NCBI GenBank assembly: GCA_002110485.1
Contig: MOWL01000001.1
Location: 496,001 to 560,000, forward strand
Reading direction: 5' to 3'
Origin: Emergomyces orientalis
Lineage: Eukaryota > Ascomycota > Eurotiomycetes > Onygenales > Ajellomycetaceae
Length of the DNA: 64,000 bases
How positions within the stretch are numbered: the stretch's first letter is position 1; every line of letters begins with the position of its first letter. Position numbers and translations under genes: made by a program. Below, in pieces: positions 46,421 through 58,946 of this stretch. The notes beneath the pieces are model-generated. The model was not told where the DNA came from, did no database searches, and worked only from the letters and a program-made list of their open reading frames with translations.

Positions 46421-48217
46421 GAATCTTTTTTCTTTCTTTCCCTTTGCATTTTTCTTTTTCTTGTTTTGCAATGGTGGATCTAAATTTAGAGCTGATTTGT
46501 GGGGGCCCTGGGAGCGCAATCCAGTTTTCGTTTGGCAGGAGGGAAAAGCAAAGAATTTCTGTCAATTTCATGGATCAATCAATACCTAGCTTTTTGTTAG
46601 AGGTGCGATGCAATAATTTTTTGTGTATTTTGTATTCTCTGGTCCACCCAGTTCGACCGAATTTTTAGTAGCAATTTTCCTAAACACGACATTAATCACA
46701 AAGTTTCGAAGCTTCCATTTTCAGGCCGTGGCTTTTTTTTCTTCTTTCCAAATGGTTAATCGATTCCAAAGTCATTTAATAGTAGGTGAAATACGTAATA
46801 ATAATAATAATTAACGCCTCTAGTTGGGAGTATGGTACCAGGTCAATAGTACATGTACATACAGTACATAGCGGTGGCCTTTGAGAGATCTGAGATCTGG
46901 AATCCCAGATCTGTGTAAAGCTCCAAAAAAGTAAAAAAGTATCTACGCCAAGACACATTATGTAATGTGGCTCCGGGGGATATCGGAACACCCAACGATT
47001 ATCTCCTCCGGTTTCGCACGAGCCGCGGCGTTTTCTCGCTCGAAGAAGAATTCGTTAAACAAGAAGCGTCTGCGGGGCATCAAACCTTATCAATCAAACA
47101 ACTCCGTAACAAGCTGTAACCGCTGTGATATCAAAGCTAACTCCAAGAAAGATATGCGCCAACTCATGTCCCACGAATACAGGTCAGTGGAATTACGTTC
47201 AAAGTAGACAATTTACTAACAGTGACACCAGGATTGGAAAACAAATGGGCCAAATATAATGCACAAAACAAAAAGGGGGGGGACGCCGATGCCCTGTCCA
47301 ACATTTTGCCCAACCACATACAGAGTATATGAGGATATCATCGGCGTTTGGCGGGGAAGTATAATATTTATACAAATCCCAGATATCCAAACAAAAAAAA
47401 AAAGGCCTGGAAAACTGGAGTACAGGGCATGGATGGCTGCGAATCTCGAGAAAAACCGGTACAAGTCGGCCGAGAACCTGCTAGTCATTGGCCTGACTTA
47501 TGTCTCGGTCATCATCACAAGCTTCACCACACCCTAGAAGCTCCTCCTGTTGGCGCTGCTAAACTTCCGCTTCTCCATTCTTCTACAATCCATGATACTG
47601 CGCAGGTTAATAATAACAGCAACAATTGAACTGCCTCTCTCTCTCTCTCGACCGAGTCGTGTAGTTAGTAGATATTAATATTATTCATTCGTATCTTTTG
47701 GTATTAAGTAAGAAAATAAAAATGGCCTGGCCCGCTTCCTGGCCTCCTTTTGCTAAGGGTTCTTTCGCCTCCCTCTGCGGCGGGCCGCTCCAACGAGCTG
47801 GCATGTGCCGCGGTAAGAAAGTCGACGGGGGGGGGGGAGGGGGGTCTGACGTATCCCGAAGTACATTTCTTGCTCTCTTTTTTAACCGTGAAGGGCGGAA
47901 TAAATACCAGATGCTCGGCCCAGGTCGGGCGATTGCTTCTTGAACTTGCCCCATTTTTTAAAGGAAACCACAGCAGTAGTGATATATAATAATTACCTAG
48001 CGATATAATTTATTTTAATTATTATATCTCTCTGCTCTGCTCTGCCCGCATACTTCATTATACACATAGTATTATACTTTTCTCTGCTAGAAGAAGAAGA
48101 GACACCGAAAGAATACCGAATAATAACTCTCTCCTCTCCTGCGTGATAGAAATCGGCAGCTACACCAGGGACAGTCCACGCAACACTCTCTCCCCTCTCA
48201 TCCATCCTCAATTCACA
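46421..48217. other. Intergenic, no recognised gene
   Basis: Short frames only. Small features are an ATA/AAT triplet run (46796-46812), G-rich (47274-47281, 47827-47842) and CT (47636-47648) tracts. From about 48000 it should be the malate synthase promoter and 5' UTR. Confidence 0.5.
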
Positions 48218-50459
48218 ATGGCAACTGTCGACACCCTCCTCAAGGATGTGGCCATCCTCGGCCCTCTTAACGACCAGACCCGCAAAATCCTCACCAAGGA
48301 TGCTACTGCATTTCTCGCCCTGCTGCACCGCACTTTTAATCCCACCAGAAAAGCCCTCCTCCAGCGACGCATTGACCGCCAGGCAGAGATTGATCGAGGC
48401 ACCCTACTAGATTTCCTTCCAGAGACCAAACATATCCGTGAAAACGATGCATGGAAGGGAGCCCCGCCTGCTCCAGGTCTTGTTGACCGCCGTGTGGAAA
48501 TCACCGGACCAACTGACCGGAAAATGGTGGTGAATGCGCTGAATTCAGATGTGTATACCTATATGGCTGATTTTGAGGGTGAGTTTTCTTTTTTGATATA
48601 TTTTTTTCAAGTACATTTTCGTCTGGGGAAAGTAAAATTTTGTGGGGATTCGATGTTCGTATGATTGAGGTGGATGGTATGCTGGCGGTTGTTGATGCTG
48701 GCTATAGACATGTGGGAAGATGTCATCTCCTGATTGGGAAATTCAAGACGACATAAAAAAAGAAGAAAAGGAAAAAAAGGCTCAGCTAACATATCAAATT
48801 CCCAGACTCAACTGCTCCCACTTGGGAGAATATGGTCAATGGCCAGGTTAACCTTTACGATGCCATCCGCAGACAGGTTGATTTCAAGCAAGGTGGAAAG
48901 GAATACAAGCTGCGCACCGACAGGAAACTCCCCACCCTCATTACCCGCGCTAGAGGCTGGCACCTTGACGAGAAGCATATGACCGTAGATAGCGAGCCCA
49001 TCTCCGGAGGCCTTTTCGATTTTGGTCTCTATTTCTTCCACAATGCAAAGGAGTTGGTCAAGCGGGGCGCTGGCCCTTATTTCTATCTCCCAAAGATGGA
49101 ATCTCACCTTGAAGCCCGTCTGTGGAATGACGTCTTCAATCTGGCTCAAGATTACATTGGCCTGCCTCGCGGAACTATCCGGGGTACTGTTCTGATTGAG
49201 ACCATCACCGCTGCTTTTGAGATGGATGAGGTGAGTGGTGCTCTGACATGGCAGCTTTCCCTTCCAAACAGTTACATTGAAACAAATTTTATCGCTGACA
49301 TTGGCTCAAACTGAACAGATCATCTATGAGCTCAGAGACCACAGCTCAGGCTTGAACTGCGGTAGATGGGATTACATCTTCTCCTTCATCAAGAAATTCC
49401 GCCAAAACCCCAATTTCGTCCTTCCGGACCGCTCAGCTGTCACCATGACCGTCCCCTTCATGGATGCCTATGTCAAACTCCTCATCAAGACCTGCCATCG
49501 ACGAGGCGTCCACGCCATGGTGAGCAATTCCTACCCCCCCACCTCCCCGGATCATTTTTCTCGTTTGGTTCGATTTCCAGAATACGTACTAACTCTCATG
49601 AACAGGGTGGCATGGCCGCTCAAATCCCCATCAAAGACGACCCCAAGGCCAACGATGCTGCCATGGCCAGCGTCCGTGCCGACAAGCTCCGTGAGGTGCG
49701 CGCCGGCCACGACGGAACCTGGGTTGCCCATCCCGCATTGGCCAAGATTGCCACGGACGTCTTCGACCAATACATGCCCACCCCGAACCAGCTGTTTATC
49801 CGCAGGGAAGACGTACACATCACCGCCAACGACCTCCTTAACACCAACGTCCCCGGCAGCATCACCGAAGAGGGCATCCGGAGGAACTTGAACATCGGCC
49901 TTTCGTACATGGAGGGCTGGCTCCGTGGCGTCGGATGTATGCCTATCAACTACCTCATGGTTCGTTTTTTTTCTCCCCAAGAGCAAACCGGATTGAGCCC
50001 TGCCTGCCTCCCTCATCACGATTCTGCATGTAAAAAATAACATGCCACTAACAAACTTATTGCAAAATAACAGGAAGACGCCGCCACCGCTGAAGTAAGT
50101 CGCAGCCAGCTCTGGCAATGGGTCAAGCACAACGTCACCACCGCTGAGGGCAAGCGCGTCGACAAGGGCTATGCCCTCAAGGTGCTGCAGGAGCAGGCAG
50201 ACGAGCTCGCCACCAAGGGCCCCAAGGGCAACAAGTATCAGCTTGCCGCCCGCTATTTCGCTGGTCAGGTTACTGGTGAAGATTATGCTGATTTCTTGAC
50301 ATCGTAAGTCCCCTTTCCTTTTCACTTAGCATATCATCCTTTCCTCTCAGATAGGTGATTATTGGAATTCTCTGTTTTTGGTTTTCTCTGACAGTTGGTC
50401 TCCCTCTCAGGCTGCTCTACAACGAAATCTCCGCCCCTGGCAGCGCTGCCAAGTTGTAA
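48218..50459 (+). CDS. acuE: Malate synthase, peroxisomal
   Basis: Condenses glyoxylate and acetyl-CoA to malate in the glyoxylate cycle. I read join(48218..48578,48806..49230,49319..49519,49606..49959,50074..50303,50411..50459), 539 residues, the usual length for the short (isoform A) enzyme. Typical blocks are FEDSTAPTWENM, the RARGWHLDEKH block, the PKMESHLEARLW block, GTIRGTVLIETITAAFEMDEI and RWDYIFSFIKKF. The barrel ends in EDAATAEVSRSQLWQW with the general-base Asp in the first two residues. The protein ends AKL, a peroxisomal PTS1. The last 49-base exon carries this signal, so it is needed for import. The start has the context CACAATGG. Confidence 0.95.
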
Positions 50460-51361
50460 ATTTCGCTCTTCAACTTCGACGCATTACCAATGGGACAATA
50501 GATTGCTGGTATTTAACAACCAATTGGTTAATAAATCTCTCACAAGCAACCCGCCCTGCCTATTGAGAAGATGGCTCAATGGACGATAAGCAGTAGAGAA
50601 GGAGGGGGGGAACGACATGCACATTTCAAGTTCGCTTTTTTGCTTCTTCTTTCTTTTTTCTTTTTTCTTTTATTATTTGGCAAAAAAGAATCAGTCCCTC
50701 TTAAGGAAGAAAGAGAAATGGAAAGAAAAGAAAGAGGAAACAATAATTTCCTATCTGTATATTCCCACCATGTTTCATATCTTGTTTAGTTTCCTTTGTT
50801 TTCAGTTAAACTGAATGTATATCCAGAGATTATGAGATGAAATTTTTGTAGTTACTTTATAGCACATTTCCTGCATTTTATATTACTAGTTTGATACAGA
50901 TATTCCTTTTATAAAATCTGTTCACAATTACAGCTAACGCATTTCTTTTGAGCATCTTTCTCCTTTATTTGAGCAAAATAATTCTAGAAATTCAAGGTCA
51001 GGTGATCCACTACGCCGCTGGTTAGGTACCCAGCAGGTCCTCATGACACACACACCTTCTGGTTCTTGAATTCTTCAACGCTTCAACATCAGACGCTTCA
51101 TTCATCGAACAAATACTAGTATGGATAAAACAAGCTACAGATTTTTTTGACCTTTTGACTGGATAATATATGCATGATACTGCGTCGCCCAATCCAACAC
51201 GCTTCACGATCTGAACTGCATAATATGTGAAAACCAAATTATCACCTCGTCGCAGCCAATGACGCCCAATGATCTTCCTCAAAATGTACTCAGAGGAAAA
51301 CTTGATGCATTATTCTCAACAAACTCTTGAGTCTCAGAAAGAGAAAGCCAATTATATATAT
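50460..51361. other. Intergenic, convergent 3' ends
   Basis: Spacer between malate synthase and the alcohol dehydrogenase, which converge. T-rich stretch at 50635-50680. No coding exon recognised. Confidence 0.5.
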
Positions 51362-52930
51362 TTACATGCTTAGCAAGACCTTCAAAGCGTTGTGATCTGC
51401 CGCAGCGCCGAATATCTCATAAGCCTTCTCGCATTCGTTGAAGGAGAAGCCTGTGTGAAGAAGCAGCTTCTATTTCAGCACACGTTCTTGTATAAATAGA
51501 ATGAAAAATGAAGCCTAAACCATGAAGAAATTGGGCAACATAAAATATAAAAGCTGACAGGGTGGGGCCCCACTTACGGTGCGTTGCAAGCTTGGAGGTG
51601 TCCAGTCTACCAGCTTGGAAGAGCTTCAGCAGCATCGGGGTAGTGACAGCGTCCACAAGCCGTGTGGTGATACCTATTCAATTCAACGGGATATGACTGA
51701 GCAAATTGTCCTTATCAGAATTCTAAATGCTGGGTGCTGGCAGGTGTGCTACCGCCCAAATAGACCGCTTATATTTGGGAGGAGGCTCATGTTCTTCGGG
51801 CGAATGAGAAATGATGTGGCACGAATAGATTAGTTATACTTACAGATATTCCGATCCCACAACTTGTCCATATACAATTCAACCTTCGTCCCATGCACGC
51901 CCACATTCGCAATAACGCCCCCAGGCGCAACAAGTTCCTGGCACATTTGAAACGTGTGAGGAATACCCACAGCCTCAACAACGGCATCAAACCCCTGGCC
52001 ATCCGTCATCTTCAACAACTTCTCCACCGCCTCTTTTGTATTCCTACTATTAACCGTCTGATGCGCCCCGAACCGCTTCGCCATCGCCAACCTCCCCTCA
52101 TCCAGATCCACCATCACCAGCAACGAGGGCGAATACAGCATTGACGTCATCATCACCGACATTCCCACCGCCCCGGCTCCAATAATCGCCACCGTACTCC
52201 CCGGCTTCACCTTGCCATTCAGCGTCCCACACTCCAATCCCGTCGGCAGCGCATCAGACAACATCACCGCAGAAGGCAAATCGACCGTGTCCGGCAGCTT
52301 GTACAGCGAAGATGCCGCATGGGGGATACGCACGTACTCCGCCTGCGTGCCGTCGATGGAGTTGCCCAGCACCCACCCTCCGGAAACGCAGTGTGAGGAC
52401 ATCTCCTTCCGGCAAAAGGGGCACGCCCCACAAGCCGTAATACAGGAAATGAGCACTGTGTCCCCCACCGCGAAGCCCTCGACGCTCGAGCCGACTTCCT
52501 GTATGATGCCGACGCCTTCATGGCCGAGCACGCGGCCTGGTGTGGCAGTGGCTACGTCCCCCTTGATGATGTGCAGGTCCGTGCCGCAGATGGTTGTATG
52601 CTTGAGTTTGACGATGGCATCCGTGGGGCGTTGGATTGTTGGCTGTGGGCGTTCTTCGATGCCAACGGTGCCTTTGCTTTTGTAGACGAGGGCCTTCATG
52701 CTGGCGGCACGCGTGGTGGTGATCGTTGGGTGCTGGAGGGAGGGGAAAGGGGAGAATGAAAGCTGCGAAGCTGTGTGCTTTCGAATTGTCGAGGGGAGGA
52801 GGGGGAGGGACAAAAGAGAGTGAGAATGAGAAAGGGTAGACAGACGACGCTTCAGGAGGCCTGAGGATGTTGTATACGTTCTAATTCCAAGTTTTGGGTA
52901 TGATGTCGTCAATGGCGCCTTCATTTTCAT
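51362..52930 (-). CDS. Zinc-dependent alcohol dehydrogenase with N-terminal leader
   Basis: Medium-chain dehydrogenase/reductase that oxidises an alcohol with NAD(P)+. I read complement(join(51362..51450,51578..51673,51844..52930)), 423 residues from the ATG at 52930. The catalytic zinc site is TICGTDLH plus GHEGVG; the structural zinc cysteines are CGACPFC and the later C in SSHC. The Rossmann motif is IGAGAVGM, and VDLDEGRL with Asp at the strand end suggests NAD. The first 76 residues contain no Asp or Glu and many Arg, Lys, Ser and Leu, which looks like a mitochondrial presequence; the enzyme proper starts at MKALVY (ATG at 52699), which could itself be the start. The pattern is closer to bacterial-type and Gsh-independent ADHs than to yeast Adh1; substrate unknown. 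Confidence 0.87.
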
Positions 52931-53822
52931 GGACGGGTGGGTTTGGTAACAGTAGTAACAAGGACAAGCACCCAGGCTCAGTTGCTGCGACTTTTGTCCT
53001 GGACATATATATATATATGCTCAGGGGTAAATTCTAAGGTATAAATTGCCCAAATATCCCTTTAAATAACAGAATGTGGCTCGCTTCCACAGTTATATCC
53101 CCACTATATATACTTATACCATATGCATTCTAGAGATTTGAAACAGGCGGTCATGGTGACTTGACTTAATTCTGCGGGGTTAAGGAAGTTAGAGTTCCAG
53201 ATGGCAAAAAGAGTATGTGGGTAAGAGTTTCAATGACGACAGAAGTTCCGTAAATTCCAATCAATGCCTCATAACTGATACTGAAGAAAAAGTTCACATT
53301 TATGAACTAGGTTACATTGATTGTCTCATGCGCGAACGTTTTCTACGGAGTTGGGGGAAGGCTATCCAGGGATAAGAAATGTCCCACTTGTTTATTATTT
53401 CACAGGAGCTAACAACCTTGGAACACAGTATAGAAAAAGTCAATCATATTAACAAGTTAATCTAGAGAGATACGGGAGGGATAATATCGTATCTTCATAT
53501 AGCTAGCAGAATCAAAATATATGCATAGGAAACCAAATCGTGACTGAATCTTCCCAAGGGAATAGAACCTCTTCTCCCACCTATAAGAATAATTGGATTA
53601 TCCTATCAAACTCATGTCTCGCCCATGGGGAAGAAAAAAAAAACAAGGGCCAATAAATCCAATAAAAATACAAAGCCCTTGCTCCGTCCCAACATCAAGT
53701 CTCCCCACACAATCCCCAGTCTGAGCTATTTAGCGTTTCCAGCCCTTTTTTAAGCCCACGAACCATTGGCAGCCAACAAATTTCCCCCAATTCTGACATC
53801 ATATTATACGGTTCCTCAGCAT
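52931..53822. other. Intergenic
   Basis: Promoter side of the alcohol dehydrogenase and 3' side of the MPC2 gene. AT repeats at 53006-53018. No coding exon recognised. Confidence 0.5.
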
Positions 53823-54741
53823 TTAATGTTTCTTGATCAAGTCCTCCGCCTTGCGCTCAGCTTTGATCAAAGCGGCCTTGGCGGGATCTGTAGCTTCATG
53901 GGTTATATCCTTCAGGGCTTCCTTGGCTGATCCGTCGACAGCTCGTCTATGCAGGAAAATTCGAGTAACTTGGGTTAATCCAACGCATCCAACGAAGAAA
54001 TTAACCGCAGCGAGACTATAAGAAAAAATGGAAATGATATTAGCAACTCGATTATAGAAGGGTCTCGCGAAATCATAAAAGCGACAAGGACAGGATTAAT
54101 ATCATGAGCAATTGGAACGCGTATAGCAACGACGATGTGACACAACGTACAGGACATTTCTTGGCTTAATTATGAGACACCATCGCGTCCAGATTGCGCC
54201 GGTGGCCATCAAGGCACCGTTCTGAGTCAGGGAGAGCTTGTCGGCGGGACGCGTGAGGTCAGAGAGACCGGCCAGAACGAGGACCCACTATAGATATTCT
54301 CAGCACTATTAGCTCTTAAACACTGAGATGCCGTATAATAACGGTTCCCGCGTAGTGATGTTTGTCCAGGGCAAGAGGGCAACACGCATTGCGACAAATA
54401 CGATGGGGTATACAAGAGATATTGTATAATATCATACCTTCATGATCGGAGCCCTACATATCAATGAAAACAGGACCAATTTAGCACCAGTTCATCTATA
54501 ACGGAATGCAAACGGATGAAAGACTTCATTTGGCTACATACCAGAAATGCACCGTTTTCAAGCCGATGGGACTGTTCCATGACCGCTGCAAGAAACTCTG
54601 TGGGGGAGCAGTGGATGAACCTGTCTCGGTGCTTTGGAATCGCCGGGATCTCAATCCATGTCTGCGGAGGGGGGCAGATAGATTCTGAAAAGCAGCTCTG
54701 TAGTTCTGGTAGAACCGGAGGCCAACTCTTGAAGAAGACAT
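53823..54741 (-). CDS. MPC2: Mitochondrial pyruvate carrier subunit Mpc2
   Basis: Forms, with an Mpc1 partner, the heterodimer that moves pyruvate across the inner mitochondrial membrane. I read complement(join(53823..54015,54151..54287,54438..54453,54542..54741)), 181 residues. Exon 2 has only 16 bases, yet both flanking phases fit and the joined protein shows the family core NSPIGLKTVHFWAPIMKWVLVLAGLSDL, then IWTRWCLIIKPRN and AAVNFFVGCVG. These give three membrane helices. About 55 residues of basic N-terminal extension (RRHGLRSRRFQS) look like a matrix signal, longer than in yeast Mpc2. The C-terminus is a Lys/Glu/Ala-rich helix of about 45 residues absent from the short yeast protein. 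Confidence 0.93.
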
Positions 54742-55243
54742 GATAGACGGGGATATGTATATGTGTATATGTACCGCGGAAGTGGAGGCGAAAGAGAATG
54801 AAGCAAGGAGACAGAAGTTCTATTTGAATAGAAATATAGTTATAAATCCCAAGTAACGAGAGAGGAGAGAAGAGCACCCAAGAGAAGAATGAATAAAAGT
54901 ACAACAAAAAAATAGATCCCTCTCAACCCACAGTCTGTTTTCTGTTTTGCTGCTGTTCTCTCTCGCCGTCGGTGATTCAGTCATAATAAATATTTCTTGC
55001 ATCTGGGCTCCGATGTTCGCACCGCGTCACGTGGGGCGAGTGCAGAATCTGCTTATATAATGATCTCGCTATGATCACATCGAATAGAGGCTTTTGACAA
55101 CCCAACAAATCCACGCCTCAAATCGCCCTTGAACCGCTTCAACAACAGCTCAATTGAGCTCTAAATCCCGCCGTTTGCCGCCCAAAAGACGTGTGGGAAT
55201 TATTACTTTTCCTTCTGCATAACCCTGGTTTCGACCCGCCACG
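54742..55243. promoter_or_regulatory. Divergent promoter of MPC2 and the complex I subunit gene
   Basis: 502 bases separating two divergent start codons of mitochondrial proteins. No other coding exon fits; it should hold both promoters and 5' UTRs. Confidence 0.65.
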
Positions 55244-55817
55244 ATGTCTGCAAGATACGCCTTCAATAAGAGCTTGAAGGAGCTGCGGTTCCTCTTCTGC
55301 AACTCCTCTCCTCATAGCGATGCGACCAGGTATTAACCGGCATCTACCCTCTCTCGAACGTATATTTATGCTATTTTCTGTGAATTTGAGTCAGTGCTGA
55401 CTATATTCGGATTGGATGTGTGGATATAGGGCATTCCTTAAACGCGCATACCCAACGATGAAGAAGAACAACCCATACACACCCATCATGATGCGGGAGG
55501 CATTGGACACCGAGCCAAGAGTGTTTGCGAGATATGGTACGTTTATACGATCATCCCTCTCATGGGGTTGCAGGGTTAAATATTATGCTATGTTCGATTA
55601 GAATATTCGGTTGCAATTGAATATACATATGTTAACTGTTGTTGTTTTCGCAGAAATGGGAAAGGAGAAGTTAGAACCCCTTCTAGGTATGCATACTTAT
55701 TTCATCATCCCGGATATCTAGAATTGATTGTGGACTGGGCTGACTTCGGCAAAATTAGGCTTAACGGATAAGGAGATTGAGGAGAAGGTTACAGCTTTGG
55801 TGAAGGGCTCAATATAG
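55244..55817 (+). CDS. NDUFA2: NADH:ubiquinone oxidoreductase 10.5 kDa subunit (NDUFA2/B8)
   Basis: Accessory subunit of respiratory complex I, thioredoxin-like fold, on the matrix arm. I read join(55244..55329,55430..55536,55654..55686,55759..55817), 94 residues, all phases matching; exon 3 has 33 bases. Family features are KELRFLFCNSSPHSDATRAFLKR near the start, then YPTMKKNNPYTPIMMREA and PRVFARYEMGKEK, ending in a helix. Length agrees with fungal and animal homologues. Lack of a cleavable presequence is normal for it. Confidence 0.93.
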
Positions 55818-56096
55818 ATCGCCTACACCATGCTTCGCTGCTCCTTTCCTTTGACTGCTTTCTGTTTTTTTTGTACATATACATACACGACAAAAATAGA
55901 GCGATGGCTTCTACCATATCCAAGAAATATTACAATGCCTTGGGTATCGAACATTCAATGAACATATTATACTACTTCACTAAGAACCCGAAGTGATGGA
56001 GTGAACGGAAAAGGCCAACCTCCCTACTTCCACTGAGACAACAAAAGAAGAAAAAAATATACAAAAAAATATATCATCCAACAGTATAAATCCATC

Positions 56097-57739
56097 TCAC
56101 TCCGCGCCAACATCTCCAAATTTGAACTGCGCCCAACTCACACTCCCCTCCTTCAAAGTCCATAACCGCTTCCCAACATCTTCCCCTGCGGCTCCCGCAC
56201 CCACGTAGATGGGCAACAAATGGTCAAACGTGGGGTGAGCCTGCCTCGCATCCCCGCGCTTCAGCAGATCAGCCAATGCCTTCTCCCTCTGAGCTGGCAG
56301 CGTAGTGACAGCATCTTTAAGCGCCTCGTCAAAACTCGCAGTGTACGGCATCGGAGTGGGATCTCCAAACGTAGACTGGAGGTCCCGCAGGTTGTGCACT
56401 GCCATTCCAGAAACGATGATCTGGATGTTCTCCTCGCGGAGTTTGGCGACGGCTTGACCTAGACGGTAGTGCTGGATGGGATCTTCAGTTTTGAAGAGCG
56501 AGACTTGGACGACGGGGACGTTTAGGGGATTTTTGTCCGGGTCGAATGCTAGAATGGAAATTGAGCAATTTTTGTGCTGTTTTAGCGTCCGTTTTTTTTT
56601 CAAAATAAAAAAGAAAGTTTCACGAGAAGGTCACAGGAGGGTCGATAGCAATTATTGAAAACGTACCACATTTAAAACTCGCCCAAACACCATGATCCAA
56701 CCCTCTCTTCACTCCCTCCGCTTTCAATCCCGCTTCCCGAATAGCATCGATGACCTTCTGCGCGATCTCCCTACTCCCAACATTCGGGAATTTTTCTTCA
56801 TAATAATGGCTAGGGAATCCATAGAAGCTATAGATAATTTCCCGGGTTAGCTCAGGACATAACGGAATCCATATATCTGTCTCCTCGGCAGCCATTTTCC
56901 CTCTCCAACAAAGCAAGGGGGGTAGTCTTGAAACCAGCAAAGAGAAGCTCCTTGGGTGTAGGAAAGCGTCAACGAAAGGAAGTAAAAAATGATCATACTC
57001 ATATATCAGCTCGGTGATCTCAGCATTGTTCACCTGAACCGTATCTCTTGACGCTTGCCAATGGGCGGAGAAAACGACCACGGCACGAGGCTTCACTTTG
57101 CTGGTGATTTCGTGCCCAATTTCCTGCAACTTGCGATAGGCTGGATGGTCATGTTGGTACATGATGTTTGGCTGTTTGATATAGGTATGTTAGCCATGGA
57201 GATACTCAGTAGATAAAGACTTTCCTATATGGCATGGACGTATATCCCCCGGCCCCGGAGGCCAAAAAAATTTTAAACAAAAGAAGTAACAATTGAAGAA
57301 TTTGTAAATGGAGGTGCAGAGACTTTGCGTCCTCCCCTTCTAAAGTAGAACTCAAGCAAAATTAATAAAAGAATAAAATAAAAAATAAACCCACCCCTCC
57401 ATGACTCAGAAAATAAACCGGCGTCTTCATCGACCGCGACATCGCGACTTGAGCACCAGCACTCATACTACTACCTACACCACTATTACTTTCTCCAGTA
57501 ACCACAGAGTTCTTCACCCTATGCAGATATGTGGTATCAAAAGGCCTCCCGGGATTCTGAAACCTCGCCCGTACCGTTGTTGTCAGAGTGGTAAGAAACG
57601 AGGGAGACACGATGCACGATATCACGAGTCCGAGAAGGAGAGCGAGGCTGAAGAACGGTATGTGCGAGTTGGCGGTTCTGGTGTTGCTACGAGTGGTATG
57701 GCTGTTGCTCGTCGAAACGGGAGGCTGGCTATTGGGCAT
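56097..57739 (-). CDS. Membrane-anchored LigB/DODA-type extradiol dioxygenase
   Basis: Non-haem iron (or zinc) enzyme of the LigB superfamily, which includes 4,5-DOPA dioxygenase. I read complement(join(56097..56548,56667..57171,57395..57739)), 433 residues. Exon joins restore the hallmark YFLSHGGPNIMY. Metal ligands expected are His in SHGG, His in FSAHWQ and His in LDHGVWA; a further IVSGMAVHNL block is present near the C-terminus. Ahead of the enzyme the first exon encodes about 110 residues with a strong hydrophobic segment (about residues 27-55), so it is probably membrane-anchored, whereas DODA-type enzymes are usually soluble. The anchored N-terminus rests on the ATG at 57739; a later start is not available before the SHGG motif without losing it. 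Substrate unknown. Confidence 0.83.
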
Positions 57740-58946
57740 AAGCTATACCTATGCTTATGTCTATACCTATAGACTTTTTAATTTTTTTTAATTTCTATGG
57801 CTGGTATTGTGTGAGCGGGTGTGTAGAGAGGGTCAGGATATTATGTATAGAGCTGGGTTTGAGATGTCGATGTTGAGTTTGCACAGACGAGAGTTCGTTG
57901 GGATTACTTTTATAGACGACCTTAATAATGTATAAAGGGTGCTGGCACTTTATTTATAATGTACATTTTTGTCTTAATGAATGTATATAATAAAACCACT
58001 GCGATTATGAATCTCTCATTGCATCCTAAACAATATCCGTAATCATACTTTAAAAAGAGGGCGCCGTTCTCGGCATTCCGCTGAAGACGTCTTGTGCCTG
58101 GTGGGTTTAGCTAGTAACTCCTAGGTGTTAGCGTATCTGCGCTGCAATTCCGCGCTCGCCCCCACATATGTTTAAAAGTGACGTCGACAGAGGAGTAATA
58201 GGAGAAGCCAGGAAGGGAGATTTGGTGGATGTGGGCCATAAGCGATAATAGAATTAGAATTAGCCATTTTCTGGACGTGGTATGTATTATGGTCAATGGG
58301 AGCAAGTGCTTGAAATTTCATAAAACGCCGAAACCTAGGACAAATGCATATATATCTACTTCCCACAAAAAAAGGCGAAAAAGCATATACAAAGATCGAC
58401 AAACACCGATTCGTTAGTTCTAATAAACTTCCACACCAAATTAATTTGATTCTCTTGAATAAAGACCCTGGTACGTCCCAGTTACCCTTATACGGCAATC
58501 TCGTTCGTTAAAGAAATATCCGTATTTCATATCCTTAATTCCCTGGTTTCCAAATTTCTATAACCAGTTTTTAATTCCATAAGTATGCGTGATGGTGGTT
58601 TGTCCCAACGAGTAAAATAAATATGAAAAAGCCAAAAAAAACACCGTAAAAAATAAATAAATAAAGGCATGAAGCCTGAGAAGTGAACACGTGAATGAAT
58701 GGGGAAAACTAAGGATGTCATCATTACATAGTTCTGAAAGGGCATTTTTGAGAAAGAGAAAAGACAAGGGAGAAGAAGCGGAGAAAACGTAGAGGAGAAG
58801 AAGAAGAATATCCAGAAGTTTATTCACAGTGAGGAGGAAGGAAAACTGTGTTCATCGCCCGAATGGACTCTGTATTAAGGTAATGAGCACAGGGGTATTC
58901 CCATGCATGGTAGGACAGAAAATACTGCTAAATAGTCGTGGAGGTT
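57740..58946. other. Intergenic, no recognised gene
   Basis: Promoter side of the dioxygenase and 3' side of the chitin synthase activator gene. AT-rich; short frames only. Confidence 0.5.

Noticed and set aside
46965..47537. Short plus-strand frames between tRNA-Tyr and malate synthase
   Set aside because: Low conservation appearance, no domain, no consistent exon joins.
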